64,000 nt of DNA from Euborellia annulipes (GCA_023213315.1 JAKCPI010001932.1:1-64000); one strand, 5' to 3'. Counted from the first letter of the stretch, positions 21,998 through 34,255 are shown. Numbers and translations: made by a program. Notes: generated by a model from the letters alone, not told the origin.

Positions 21998-23311
21998 GCA
22001 GCAGGTGGATTTGAACTCGCGAAGTTTGGTTTCGTTAGATTGGAAAAAAAAAATAGATTGCTTGAGGAGACATTAACCACTTGAGCCAAACTTTATTTAA
22101 TTACTTTAGGAGAAAATAAGCCATATAAAAAACATGAAATAAAAGAAGGAATTAAAAAATTTTAATATTCCACCTATGATATATCATTTTTTACTACGTT
22201 TTATGCAGATTAATAATTTATAATTAAAATTTTAATAGCATGGATAGTTTTCAAATTATTCAATTGGCAAACGTCACATTGTGAATGCCTTGATGTAATT
22301 AAACTAAAAACTCTATATAACATATGATACATGTAATTAATTCTTGAATTCCCCCTGATTCCAGAGAACTAAAGCCCTTTTAATTATATGATCTCATTTT
22401 CGAGTTATTGGCGATCAAAGTTATGGTTATTTTCGACCTTAATGACATCAACACTCAATTCTATATATTTTCGAAAAAAGCTTATTTAGCATTGTCTGAT
22501 TAAAACCAAATTTTTACCAGAGATTTATAATTAAAAAATGAGTTTTTTTCTAAAGTTTCATTGAGATTGGTAAAGAAATAAATCAAATATTGACTATTTT
22601 GTAAATCGAGTTTTAAAGTTCGGAATCCCGAATGGGTAAAGAGAGCCGGTTCATAGATCGCTCTCTTTACCCATCCGGGATCCCAAATTCTAAAACGCGA
22701 TTTACAAATTAGTCAATATTTTATTTATTTCTTTACCAATTTCAATGAAACTTTAGAAAAAAACTCATTTTTTAATTATAAATCTCTGGTAAAAATTTGG
22801 TTTTAATCAGACAATGGTAAATAAGCTTTTTTCGATAATATAGAAAATTGAGTGTTGATGTCATTAAGGTCGAAAATCAGCTTAACTTTGATCGCCAATA
22901 ACTCCCAAATTAAATCATATAATTAAAAGGGCTTTAGTTCTCTGGAATCAGGGGAAATTCAAGAATTAATGACATGTATCATATGATAGATAGAGTTTTT
23001 GGTTTAATTACATTAAGGCATAAACACTCTGACGTTTGACCATTGAATTGTTTGAAAACTATGCAAGCTTTTGAAATTTAGATTATAAATTATTAATCCG
23101 CATAAAAAGTAAAGAAAAATGATATATCATATATGGAATATTAAAATTTTTTAATTCATTCTTTTTATTTCATGTTTTTTATATGGCTTATTTTCTCCTA
23201 AAGTAATTAAATAAAGTTTGGCTCAAGTGGTTAATGAGTCCTCAAGCAATCTATTTTTTTTTTCCAATCTCACGCAACCAAACTTCGCGAATTCAAATCT
23301 ACCTCCTGCAC
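21998..23311. repeat. 1.3-kb palindromic fold-back element with tRNA-like ends
   Basis: The two arms of about 655 bp are near-perfect inverted copies around a centre at about 22653 (gggtaaagagag and ctctctttaccc). Each arm's outer end carries the same tRNA-like sequence: on the right 23217-23311 (A-box-like tggctcaagtggttaatgag, B-box-like gcgaattcaaatc, then T-run), on the left its inverse 21998-22100. Both tRNA-like units point outward. No coding sequence. Confidence 0.93.
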
Positions 23312-24111
23312 TTTTTTTTTTAAATCATATTATCAATTTCCTTTTATTTTTAATGCTAACTTATAATTTCATTTATCTGTCATTATAACGAGAGAAAGGA
23401 TTTGTGGAATATAAATTTTGGTAACCCTATGTTTAGGGAATTTTGACAAATTTTTAAATAACTTTTTTTTATTTATGTTGGCATGAAGGCCACAATTTTA
23501 ACCAATTACGCTGGCTGGAGTTAGAGAACGAATCTGGAGGAGCAAATGAGCAGGGTATCTCCCTGGTATTATCACAGATTAATGATATATCATTAATGAG
23601 GAACTTGGCCAAAAAAAGTTGATTCGTGAAAGGTGGCGCTGTCCCCCTTGTCACAAGCTTTACAATCCTTTGCGTCGATATTAGAACCCAATATAGCTCA
23701 GACACCAAGTTTCTATTATACCTGGTATTCTTTTGGTTGGTTAAAATAATTGATAGATAAGAATGCTAGTATAGGATTGCAAATTAACGGCACCCTAGGA
23801 GCTACCCCCCAGGGGCTCGTTACGCCGGTGGATGTCCTGTGTGGCCTGCCTTTTTAAAACCATGTTGATTAGAACGAATTTTTTACAAAAATTTCTTTTT
23901 AAACACAGAAAAAGACGTTTGAGACAAATGTCTGTGCCCAGTGCGTGGTTTAAAACCATGTTGGAAGTGAGCACAACACAGTCTGCAACGAAATGGGTAT
24001 TTTTTGTTCCTGTTAGTGTTCGGTTTCAATGAGAGTATCCTCCAAACTTCAGCAAACGTTTTGCTTTATAAATAAAAGAAAAAAATTTAAGACTTCAAAT
24101 ACTTTAATATT

Positions 24112-24476
24112 AGATTAGATTAGATTTTTATTCATATTATAGTGCGAACACATATACGTATATACAAAAAAATACACTTGTCATATTACATTTCTCCTTT
24201 TTTTTTTTTTTTCATTTTCTTGTTACATTCATTGGTTTAAAGCAAATGCTCTTAGTTTAAATGCCCCCGACATGAAAAAGAAAAAGGATTTTATATCCCC
24301 CTCTGAAAGAGAGAGAATTACAGATGCGAGTTCCTCCCCGGCGTTCAAATTTTTCACCCTTTCCAGATAGGAAACCCGCATCGGTTGGTAAAGGGGACAC
24401 TCCACTATAATGTGAAATAATGTTTCTGCCTCCCTCATATTACACATTCCGCATGTCACCTCTTGATTGACCTTAT
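24112..24476 (-). mobile_element. 5'-truncated non-LTR retrotransposon (LINE) tail
   Basis: Flanked by the 13-bp direct repeat atactttaatatt (24099-24111 and 24477-24489); copy A has the empty site near 4945. On the minus strand it encodes a C-terminal peptide with CGMCNMREAETLFHIIVECP, a Cys/His pattern seen at the end of jockey/R1/I-type LINE proteins, and it ends in a tail of repeated aatct units. Insertion postdates the duplication. Confidence 0.88.
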
Positions 24477-25272
24477 ATACTTTAATATTTAAATAATACA
24501 GAGAGAATAAAATTTATTTTATTAAATAATTGACGTAATTATTTTAAAAATAATCTGAAAATTCAATTTCAATTTTTGAGCTTTTCAATCTATGGGGTGC
24601 ACGGATTCATTTTGGAGTCGCGAACTAATTAAAATCAATAACGAAGAATTTGGAAGAGCGCTAGGGAGCCAATCAAAAAATTCAGTCTTTTCTTTGAAGA
24701 GGTGTGTCAAAAAGGGTATATAATTATTTGTATTCATTATTGTTTAATTTTAATTCAAGATTCTTTGTTATTTAATTGGTATTCCCGCCGTTTATTTTAA
24801 TTTTCCTTTATAATTTTAATTAATCAACGTCCACACCATGTTTGGGCAAAGTGTGCAATGACTCTAATTAAATTGGAAAAAATATAAAAATAATTTGATA
24901 TTGACAGCGGCTATAAAAGGATAATTTGTTATGTTTTTTGACTTGAGAAAATCAAATTCTTCTTATCTGCAACCATTACACTCAAAAGTTTAGTTAGTTA
25001 TCTATGAAACATCAAACTAATTCATTTTTATCATATAAAATGGGATAGGGAAAGAAAAAAAGTTTGAAAAGTCTTTGTTTAATAAATTCAGATTATTTAA
25101 AAAAAAAAATTAATCAAATATACGATATTAATACTGAATTTACCAAAGAAATAAAAAATAAGAATGAAAAAAAAAAAGAAAGATTTAATAATAAAAATTA
25201 ATTTTTTAATACATTTTTTCTAAGAATCTAAGTAAGATCTAATGACAATTTTGACTTAGTTTAAATATTTAT

Positions 25273-28200
25273 TCAACTCAAATCGCGTAAACTCGGTCTT
25301 GAAAATCGTTGTCTTCTTGGAGCGAAATCATCTTCAGAATTTTCTCTCCTCTGGAAACCATCACGTCTTTGGAAACCATCCCGACTTTGGAAACCATCAG
25401 GGCTTTGAAAATCATACCCTCTTTGAAAACGCCTTTGAAATGCCGCCTCAGGGTTGTTTCCAAGAGGAAGACGTTCAATTTCTTGAAATAAAAATTCTTC
25501 AAGAGGCTGGAAAAATATTTTTGATAATTAAATTATCAATTTTATATTAAAGAAAAGATTTTTGGAACTTACCTTATCTTCAATATGATTATTTTCTTTC
25601 AATTGTTTATAGAGACTCTGATATTCTCGAGTGAGGGTCAGGATTGTTTAGCTTATTTACTGAATTTTCAACTTTTTTAATCTGCAATGAAATAAATAAT
25701 TATGTATTAATTCTTAATAGGCTAGAGCGCAGAAAATATTATTAACAAGTAGGTAATAAATAAATATAACATACCATATCAATGGGAATAGTTCGAAGGG
25801 GCTTAGATGGATCAGGTCTTTCAAGCAACATTCTTAAAAGAGGTAATGTGTCATCTGGGCGTCCAAGATCAGCTAATGCACCAATCTAAAAAAAATGCAA
25901 ATTTTTTGGAATTAAGTGTATTTAAAATTGTATGATGAAATTAATTTATTATTATTTTCTTTCTTCGAATCTAGGGGTCAAAAAAGACGTTTCGACTCAA
26001 AAGATTGGATATTTTTAATTTTTAGCTATGTTTTAGCTATACAGCTGTATAGTTAAATTTAAATGAGCTTGCTTTGCAAACCAATTTTTCTATTTATTTA
26101 TTTTTTTTTGTATCCAAATGACAAAATTAAGGCAACACTCAACTTATTTTTTGCTTTTAATTGTTACTTAGTGGCAGGGAACTGAGTTAGTTTAGTTAAG
26201 AAGACAAATTAGTGGTTTCCCACAGTCGACTGAGCTAAAAAAAAAACTTGATCCTGACTGATATCTGTAGGGTTGACCTTGACTGAAGAAAATACAGACA
26301 GTCAGACTAATCGTGCAAGGGCTCCTTTAGATAAACAATTTTGCGATTTCCCCCTTCCTCATTTTGGTTATATCGCCTTCTAAGAATGCTGAGTGGCGGA
26401 AGTCCGATATTGAACAATTCGAGAAAAGGCGTTTGAAAGTTCAAATGAATAGGCCAGAATCAATAGCAAAGAGTTGAAATTTTCGTCACTTTACCACTCA
26501 AAAGAGAAGTCGTTTTAGCATCGCTTAACTCAGAAATTGAATTTTCGGACTTTCGCCACTCAGCAGGCGATATAATAAACACTTTTTAATAATAATAATA
26601 TACAGATTTATTCAATTTTTGAATTTTGTTTTACAATTAAAAATTAAAAATGTGTATACAAAATTAAAAATATTCTGCTAGACCTAGTTACAATAGGTGA
26701 AGTCAATTAAACCTAGTCTTTAATATTTCCTTTTTCAACAAGTTTTGAAAAGTTTTATTGAAAATATTTTACCTTTACTTGAAAAATAATATATTAAAAT
26801 AAATAATTACCCGGATAGCACGGACGGTAATATAATAATATTGTTTGCACGTTGCTAATATTTCAAGAGCGACCATAGGTGCCTCTTGATTAAGCGCAAG
26901 GGCAGCCAAATAGGTGACGGCTCTTCGGAGGGGTTCATGTCCGCAATCTTTAATTTCTTTCCACTTTTTTAAGCCTATCTCCAAGCTTTCACGAGTATTC
27001 TAAAATATAATATATAGCACAATAAATATGTCATTTTAAATATTTTTTTTTTTCTATGAGTGAATTTTTACCATTTTGTACAGAGCTGCGTAAGCAAGCA
27101 CTACAGCATTTTTAGGAAATTGGATATCTTTCAACTGTCTTGTTTTAACAATATCAAATACTTCTACGACTTCATTATATTTGTTATTTTTAAGCAAAAG
27201 ATCCATTAAAATCTGATAAGTCATCAACTGATCAAAGAAACCTTGCAATTCTTCTGATTTAAAGGCCTAAAATTGACAAAATAGTAATAAATGTAAGTAT
27301 ATACAATATTTATGGAAAAATAAAAATGTGCAGCTTAATACCTTCAGAGCTTCATCAGGTTTATTTAAAATATGATAGAGTCGCATAACTACGGGACCAA
27401 AATTATAACTACCAAATCGAAGTTCCTTGTTTTGGCTATTGTATCTGAAATAAACAATAAACTAATTATTATAGGCTTATAAAATGTTTGAAGGCAAATC
27501 CCGGAACCACATAAGTCCTCGAGAACAATGGGTGCATAAATACCAAGAAATGGTTAGGAAGGGAACCAAATGAGGCAAAAATACAATTCTTTAAGGCAGG
27601 TTTACACGTCTCGATAAATCGTAAAGATTATTTCGATTTATCAATGAGATCAACATATATTTCAAAAAAAATAATTTTTTTTATTTCACTAAGGTAAAAT
27701 TGAGTAGGCTACTGATCTTTAGAGAATAGCTAAAATGCAAACTTTTGTTTTCTAACAAACCGCTTCGAACTGAATGGTTTAGGACACATTTAGGAAACTG
27801 AAGCCTAGAGTTCCCCAAAGTTATTTAAATTTTTTTTAAATCATATGCAAAGGCCCAAGGCTAAATCTTTTCCTGGTTGGAAACTTCGGCCCCTAGGTGG
27901 ATTCAATATTTTTTAACTCACTTATTTCCTCGTTATTCAATACTTGAAAAAGAGGAAGCTGCCCTAGTAGGCAAAATAAATATATATGAAAAAGAAAGTG
28001 GTGCTTAAATCCAAAGTAAATATAAAATCAAGCCAATATCTATTCAATAAAAATATATTCTTACTTTTTAATCATTTTATCAAGTAAATTGATATCTTCT
28101 TCAGATCTGACTAAATGAATCATATTCTTTAGATCCTCATTAAATATCATGCTTTGTGAGTTGGGTTGAACGAATTCATTCATTTTACTCTTAAATCGAT

Positions 28201-28440
28201 CCTCCAGTTCTAAAAACTGTACTTTGATCTTTTCTTGAGTCCTTTCAAATCCATCTAATCCAAGTGCTTGGGCACTATATAATTTTCTTATAGCTGAAAA
28301 TAAAATAAATGTAATAATGTTTAGTATTAATTTATAAGTTATATAAGCACAATGCCGGCACCTTGTTTGGATTGTCCAATACAGAGTTTTTGAGTTGAAT
28401 GTAATAATCCTTTGAACGCTCGAGCGGTATACGAAGTCAT
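25273..28440 (-). pseudogene. PTCD2: PTCD2-like gene, copy B, frameshifted in exon 7
   Basis: The exons correspond one-to-one to copy A: 28440-28362, 28293-28065, 27444-27342, 27266-27072, 26999-26811, 25885-25775, 25681-25573 and 25506-25273. Lengths match except exon 7, which is 109 nt instead of 108: one extra base near 25635 (gtgagggtcagg against gtgaggtcagg) shifts the frame and brings a stop a few codons later. Apart from that, the last exon is the better preserved one, continuing to ...PRRQRFSRPSLRDLS, where copy A has a premature stop. Exons 2-6 differ from copy A mostly by amino-acid changes, while adjacent introns are almost identical. It may be a decaying duplicate, or a functional gene with a one-base assembly error. 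Confidence 0.8.
26589..26755. mobile_element. Insertion private to duplication copy B
   Basis: Absent from the matching site in copy A (about 12173). It begins with an aat-repeat run, which could be the tail of a short reverse-oriented LINE or SINE, but I recognise no family. Confidence 0.5.
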
Positions 28441-29039
28441 TTTAGAATAATTTTATTCCTTTTTATAAATTTTACTTAATAAAATGATATTAAAAATAAT
28501 TACTGAATGATGAAACACATGTATTAGTCAATGGTTGAAATTGAAGAGATGGAGACTGGAGACCACAGATCATACATATATCAAGATTGGACAGCTCCAT
28601 GTTAAAAGTTGTCCGCAAGTTTTGACGCCCCCTTACAGAAGTTTCTGCGAACTAACTTTGCGCGCAAAAATTAAACATAAATTTTGTGTCAAATTAACGC
28701 TCTCTATGGCCGCAGTTCCAACTAAACAGTAAGCGGTGGAAAAAAACTCACCCATGGGTTTTGAACTCAAGCTCGTTCGAATTCGTTGTTTGCAAATTCT
28801 ACCATTTTACTCTCGCGTACACTTGTTTTGTTATTTTCACATACCTTTTTAAGCTACTTAATTTGCGACTGTTAGGCCTACTTTTAATTTTTTTAAACGA
28901 AATCAAATTAAGGACAAATAGTGTCTCTAAATTTGTATCTCAAATAACTTAGATATTTTAAAGAATTTTTCGACATGTTTTTTTTTTTTTTTTTTTTTAA
29001 TGAATGAAATTCATAAATTTTTTTATGAATTATTTATTT

Positions 29040-29180
29040 ATTTAATTATTTTAATTTTTTTTTATTCGATTAAGTTTAAGGTCTTTTACGGCATAAGAGG
29101 CCATTTAGACCCCGTCTCTATATGATGCTAGATGTGAACCCTTGACCTTTGGTATCAGCAGTTAATACTCTACCTCTGAA
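29040..29180 (-). mobile_element. tRNA-derived SINE, second family (S2)
   Basis: On the minus strand: ggttcagaggtagagtatta (A-box-like), gctgataccaaaggtcaa, gggttcacatc (B-box-like), then ggggtctaaatggcctctta and a degenerate A-rich tail. It is not foldable as a normal tRNA acceptor stem, so it is read as a SINE. Confidence 0.65.
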
Positions 29181-29941
29181 CCAATAATAATTTATTATAA
29201 ATTGTAAAAAATTTATCTTTTGTAGGAAATCAAAATAAATAACCCCATTTCTTTTCAGATAAGATTTTTGTAGGGCTTCTCTTGACAATGGATCGATTCT
29301 TTTCTGTGTTAAGAATATGGTCATATATAATATTGGTATTAAGAATAACACCAAGAAATATTATTTTAAAAAATGTTTATGAAAAATCTTATATATTGAA
29401 AAAGACCGTAACACAGATCATACAATCCTGAAATTAACTTTGCTTTTGAAAATGACAATCAAAAACTCCCTGGCCTGGAGACAGCGAACAGAGCGACATC
29501 TATGGAGTAAATTTTGAACTATTTCAGACAGCCCAGTGGTGCTCTCTTGCAGTACCTTTGTGTAACTAAATAAAAACTTGCGGAAATTCTTCCCATAGAG
29601 CTGTCCACCCCCTGCTGGAGACGACACAAAGTTGTTTGGGATGCTAGGCTTCCGGTCAGAGATGTGAAAATTAAGAATTCATTTCAATAATAAAAATAGA
29701 AATAATTTCTATTTTTAATTTAAATCATTAGGATACCAAATGGTATAAATTAATATGCAAGGTTATTCAAGTTGTATGAAATTTATAAAATTCTAAAATA
29801 ATTTTGAAATTTTATATAAATGTTTCAAATGCGCGGGAAAAACAATTATTAGTTTTCTGAAATTTTTTTAGATCGTGAGAAAAAGACCTTAAAATAAATT
29901 TTTTAATTTCTATACTAATTATAACTATAATTGCTCGTAAG
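29181..29941. other. Intergenic DNA, no feature recognised
   Basis: Between the S2 SINE and the next hAT MITE I see only AT-rich sequence and short frames without splice or motif support. Confidence 0.4.
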
Positions 29942-30117
29942 CAAGGGCGTAGCTAGAGGGTGCCGGGGGGGGGGGCTGCCCCCCAGAAAGCTCCCTGCTC
30001 CAAGAAAAATTGAGAAAATATAGGGCTTTCCAGCAGGGGCGTATATAGGAATTTTTTTCGGGGGGGGGGGGCGGGCCCCTCGCCCCCCCCCAGCCAAATT
30101 CTCTAGTTACGTCCATG
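29942..30117. mobile_element. hAT MITE, 176 bp
   Basis: The termini are caagggcgtagctag and, inverted, catggacgtaactag. Exact 8-bp target duplication ctcgtaag (29934-29941 and 30118-30125). Its interior (agaaagct, aaattgagaaaatatagggc) is shared with 31290-31435 and 33392-33537. Confidence 0.92.
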
Positions 30118-30163
30118 CTCGTAAGAAATCGTTAATATCAGGGAGGTCTCCTTGGAAAATATA

Positions 30164-30335
30164 TATTTTTTAAACACTCACACAGTCTTTTCAGCATTGG
30201 GGGAGGGGGGATTCTTATTTAAGCCATTTGGTATCCAAATGGCTTAAATAAAATCATCGGACTGCCTGGGATCCGAACCCGCGACCCTTGGTATACGAGG
30301 CTAGCACGCTAACCCATACACCAAGCCCGAGGGCT
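30164..30335 (-). mobile_element. tRNA-derived SINE S1, internally shortened
   Basis: On the minus strand the head includes gggttcggatcccagg and the body tttatttaagccatttggat. The central cggttatcg part is missing. It lies upstream of the secreted-protein gene. Confidence 0.85.
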
Positions 30336-30479
30336 ATATATATTTTTATTTATAGATCTATTTATTTTACGGTCTTAATTTCAAATCATAGATAAATGAT
30401 GCAACAATTACTTTGTAAAATAAATAAATAGTACAAAATTTTTGTTTCGATTAAATTATCAAAATTTCTGTTATAGGAT

Positions 30480-33400
30480 ATGCATTTAACATCGTTATGC
30501 GTTTTGATTTTATTACTATGTGGAACATTTTCTTTTAACGATCACTTTAGTTGTAAGTAAATTAAACATTTTTATTTTTTTTTACTAATTATGGGCTGAC
30601 TTTTTTAAGAGCTAGAAGAGGGTTAACACAAAAAAGCAAACGTGTGGGGACACGGGACCCCCGCCAGGTACGAAGTTCCTCACGCCTTTTCTTCAACTCC
30701 GAATATACTTTAAGCGGCCGAATGCCGCTCACATGCTTGTTTTAAAATAAATAATTATTTTCTTTTTTATAAATAATTTTCATATCAAATTATATTCGGA
30801 GTCGAAGAAAAGGTCTTCCTGGCGGGGGCGTTCCACCGCACACATGTTTGTTTTAAAAATAAATAATTATTTTCTTTTTTAAATAATATAGAAAGAGATA
30901 GAGAGAAATAGAATTCACTAATGCCAGCCGGGGCGTGGCCTCGCCTTCCCCGGCGGCGCTCGGGCGCTGTAATGCTTTTTTGTTACGTGACGTTTTTTGC
31001 CAATTAAATTAATATCATAAGCCTCGTAAAAGAACTTCGTTCCAAAAATTTTGAGTTGAATTTGTAAATTAGATTCTCAAATAGTGCGTCTTTATTTAAA
31101 TTAGTTTTCACCCTCAAATGAAAAAGACAGGAATTGCAATAGCGAGGAGGCCCTAATCCAGTAGGGAATTGCTGTACCCCAATTCACACGCAGACAGGCC
31201 GAGCTTAAATACCTTATTTTCTTAGCATTGTGTCTGTTTATTCATTAGGCTATATTTCGCTCCGAATGCATTAGATTCACAATCAGCTCCTTGCCCCAAG
31301 AAAAATTGAGAAAATAGGGGGCTTTCCAGGCCCACCGGAGGATAGCTGATCCCATGCCCCCTCCCCTCTCCCCCCCCAGCGAGGATGGCTGGTCCCATGG
31401 CCCTCCCCCCAGCCAAATCCTCTAGTTACGCCCATGGGGGTCTTCAAACAATTTTGAAAGCAAAATGAGAACAGCATCAAAAAAATAATTGATTTTTGAA
31501 TTTTAAGAGAAAGTAAAAAATTAATATAATTTAATATGTCAAAATAAATTTGGAAAAACGATTTTTAATCATTTTCAGAACGTTTTTAGACTAAAATTTC
31601 ATTGTTTTTGCTTGAATATTTTATTTACTAAGTTATTCAATCAATATCAAGGCCTAAATGTGTTTATTTAATTAAAAAACAATAAATTAGAAAATGGAAG
31701 AGGCAGTTAAAAGTTGAAGATGTAAAAGGCAATTAATAAACCCCCATTTTATGTGGTCGTAGTTAAATAAAAAAAATGTCTATAGCTTTATAATTGATTG
31801 AAAAGACCAGTTTTGCATTTTTCCACAAATCCAACGAAAAATAAGAGAGATAGAGAGATTTTTTGAAAAGCGAATGTGCGCGTGAAGAAAAGCCTAGACG
31901 AGAGTGAAGCGAGGCTCCCTGGCTGCACTCTGGGCGCAGATCGAATTAGAAAAAACAAATTGATGCTCTCCCATCATTTGAAATCATTGACAAATTGATT
32001 GATTTCATCTTTTTATGCTTTTATAAAATTTTATTCGAACCTTTATATAACTATAAGAATAAAAGATGGCATATTTATCTATAAAAAATTTAATCCTTTG
32101 AGAAAAAATAATATTTCAAAATATTTTGTCTTCAATCAAAGAGATGCTTATTTCTCATAAATATATTAAATAATAAAATGCATCTCTTTAGACCTTTAGT
32201 TCAGTGCTTGTTAAACTTTTTGAGTCGCGACCCCGTTAGGAACCGTTATATCACGGCCCCCCTATTTTTTTTTTTTTTACATTCTCTTGCCTATGTGTGT
32301 TCAATTTTAAGCATGAAGGAATTGAGCTAGGAGGTGAAATTTTATATTTAAGTTAGTCATCCTCCTGAGGTGTGGAAATAAGCTTTTAATCAAAATCAGC
32401 CAAAAAGTACTAGTACTTTACTGATGTAGTTTTTTTTTCGATTTTCTCAAAATTCGCTCTAACGAACCATTTTTAAAATGCCGTGCGTCAGTCACACCAG
32501 ATTTTTAGATTAAAATTCATATAAATCAATTATTTAGATGCCCTTTTAAAAAGTACATCAGTAATATTTTGTGAAAATAGTTTGAAGTACTCAAATCATT
32601 TCATCTAAATTAAATTTTTACTTTGATATTTAACTACCCTACAGTAATACTGTACAAGATCGAAATATCGCTTGTGTTCAAATAAATATAACAACCATGT
32701 GATGACGAAGAATTGAAATATTTTACATCTAACTAAATATATAACTGGTATCATTTATTTGGCAATATTCTCTGACTGCTTAATTAATTTTTTTTCTCGT
32801 TCAATTTTTATAATTCTTCCAAATGTCCAAAAAAAATTTAACTTAAAAGCTGTTAAATTATTATTTTTAAATTAAAATAAAAAGAGAAATCATTTTTCTT
32901 AGAAACGAGGGGAGGGCGCCTGGCGACAATCAGAGCAGAGGGGTGGGGGAACCCGCCACCCGCGACCCTCCCCTCCTTTGGCCAAATCAAGAGCCCGAAT
33001 TGGAAATGAATAAAACTTTGATAATTCAATCGTCTATAACTCGGAAACCGCGCATCCAATTCGCATCGGATTTTTTGTAATGAGTTTAGAATTTCCTAGA
33101 AAATATTCACATGGAACTAAAATTAAATAAATAAGAATATATTTTTTCTTTAATCTAACCACCCGTTCAACCAATCAAATGATAGTAAAAAGGATCATCG
33201 TTCTATATTCTCTGAAATTTTCCCTTTTATCTGTATATAAAATTTTTAAACAGTTTTTTTTTTTAATTATTTCTCTTTATTAGCAATCACCGCACTCCCA
33301 ATTTTTATTAAATAAACGAATATTATATAAATTTTAAATAAGTACCTTAGGGGTTGTCAACATATTACGTAACGCGTTAGGGGAGGGAGAGGCATGGGCG

Positions 33401-34255
33401 TAACTAGGGGGTGCCGGGGGGCATGGCCCCCCCAGAAAGCTACCTGCCTCAAGAAAAAAATGAGAAAATATGGGGCTTTCCAGGCCCTCCGGCTGGTCCC
33501 ATGCCCCCCCCCCAGCCAAATTCTCTAGTTACGCCCATGTTCACAATGAAAAAATAATTAGTTGAGTTAGTCTGGTCTACTGGAGAGGTACCTCTCCATT
33601 TTCAATTCCTATTGACCCCGACCCAATACTCACCCTTCTCATTTTAATAAAAATGTATATCTTTATTAAAATTTTAGTTGCAAATGCTTCAAAAGATAAG
33701 TCGGAATGTCGTCCCCTATTTCAAAAGAAAGCTGACTTTTGCCCTGCTATTGACTCTGCAGCCAAATATAAAATTCCAAAGGTATTTAATAAAAAAACTG
33801 TCTGCTAATCTAAACATTCTTCTTAAAAAAAAATTTAATTTTAGAAGGACTTTAATTTAAATAATAATGATATAAAATGTGAAAAGGCAAATATTCCACC
33901 TTGTGAAGAAAATTTATATTCAGGAGAAATATTATTTGAAAAAGTGGATCATCCAGAAGGAGAAATGCATATAATAATAGTAAAATTTAAATTAAATATT
34001 TAATAAAAAATTTTATCTTATTAAAAAAAAATAAATTCTTAGGTGGAACTAGGACCTTTTGAAGATGATTGCCATGAAAATGAAAATAAGAAAGCCGTCC
34101 CGGAAAAACTAGAGAGCAAATGCGAATGTATAGAGAAAGAGAAGCCTAACATGCTTAAAATGCAAAACCCATGTGATAAGTTTAAGAAACAAGAATCAAA
34201 ATTGGATTGTTTTTCTAAAAAGAATGTAAATCAAGATAATTTTTTAAAAATATAA
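30480..34255 (+). CDS. Small secreted cysteine-containing protein, unknown
   Basis: Four exons read in one frame: 30480-30552, 33678-33781, 33845-33979 and 34043-34255, all with GT-AG junctions, giving about 174 residues. The first exon codes a classic signal peptide (MHLTSLCVLILLLCGTFS). The mature chain is hydrophilic, with nine cysteines (two in exon 2, two in exon 3, five in exon 4) and a lysine/glutamate-rich C-terminal half, with no transmembrane segment. I recognise no family; nine is an odd number of cysteines, so one may be free or pair between chains. Intron 1 is about 3.1 kb and full of MITE and SINE pieces, so an internal exon could be missed. Support is the signal peptide, the phase-matched junctions and the sustained frame. 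AATAAA occurs shortly after the stop (about 34285). Confidence 0.6.
31270..31435. mobile_element. Truncated hAT MITE
   Basis: The right terminus ctagttacgcccatg is intact and the interior matches 29942-30117, but no left terminus is present. Confidence 0.7.
33392..33537. mobile_element. hAT-type MITE without clear target duplication
   Basis: The termini catgggcgtaactag and ctagttacgcccatg are exact inverses. Flanks gggagagg and ttcacaat do not match, so either a deletion or inter-element recombination removed one flank. Confidence 0.8.

Larger units (their letters stand above)
22484..28555. repeat. Segmental duplication, copy B
   Basis: Direct repeat of 2157-15335. Private insertions are a LINE fragment (24112-24476) and about 167 bp at 26589-26755. 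It lacks the Ty3/gypsy and hAT elements of copy A and has lost most of the copy A intron-2 block. PTCD2 introns are nearly identical between copies while several exons are not. Confidence 0.9.
30553..33677. other. Intron 1 of the secreted-protein gene, repeat-filled
   Basis: Contains a duplicated AT-rich ataaataattattttctttt motif with matching gtcgaagaaaaggcct-like arms (30680-30880), the right end of a hAT MITE (31270-31435), a fragment of R1 (about 32290-32560) including the R2 word gtcacaccagattttt, and a further MITE (33392-33537). No confident exon seen. Confidence 0.6.

Noticed and set aside
23832..24032. Small frame repeated in both duplication copies (3.6-4.9 kb and 23.8-24.0 kb)
   Set aside because: It is present in both copies only because the DNA is duplicated; in copy A it is split by the hAT element, and it has no recognisable motif, start context or splice support.
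2157..28555. The two PTCD2 segments as uncollapsed haplotypes
   Set aside because: Not excluded, but they are separated by different unique sequence and carry unequal exon changes with near-identical introns, which fits a duplication better; long reads would decide.
29118..29354. Minus-strand frame with a plausible-looking peptide (KRIDPLSREALQKSYLKRNG)
   Set aside because: Its downstream part runs through a SINE, no convincing splice partners were found, and the peptide matches no family I know.
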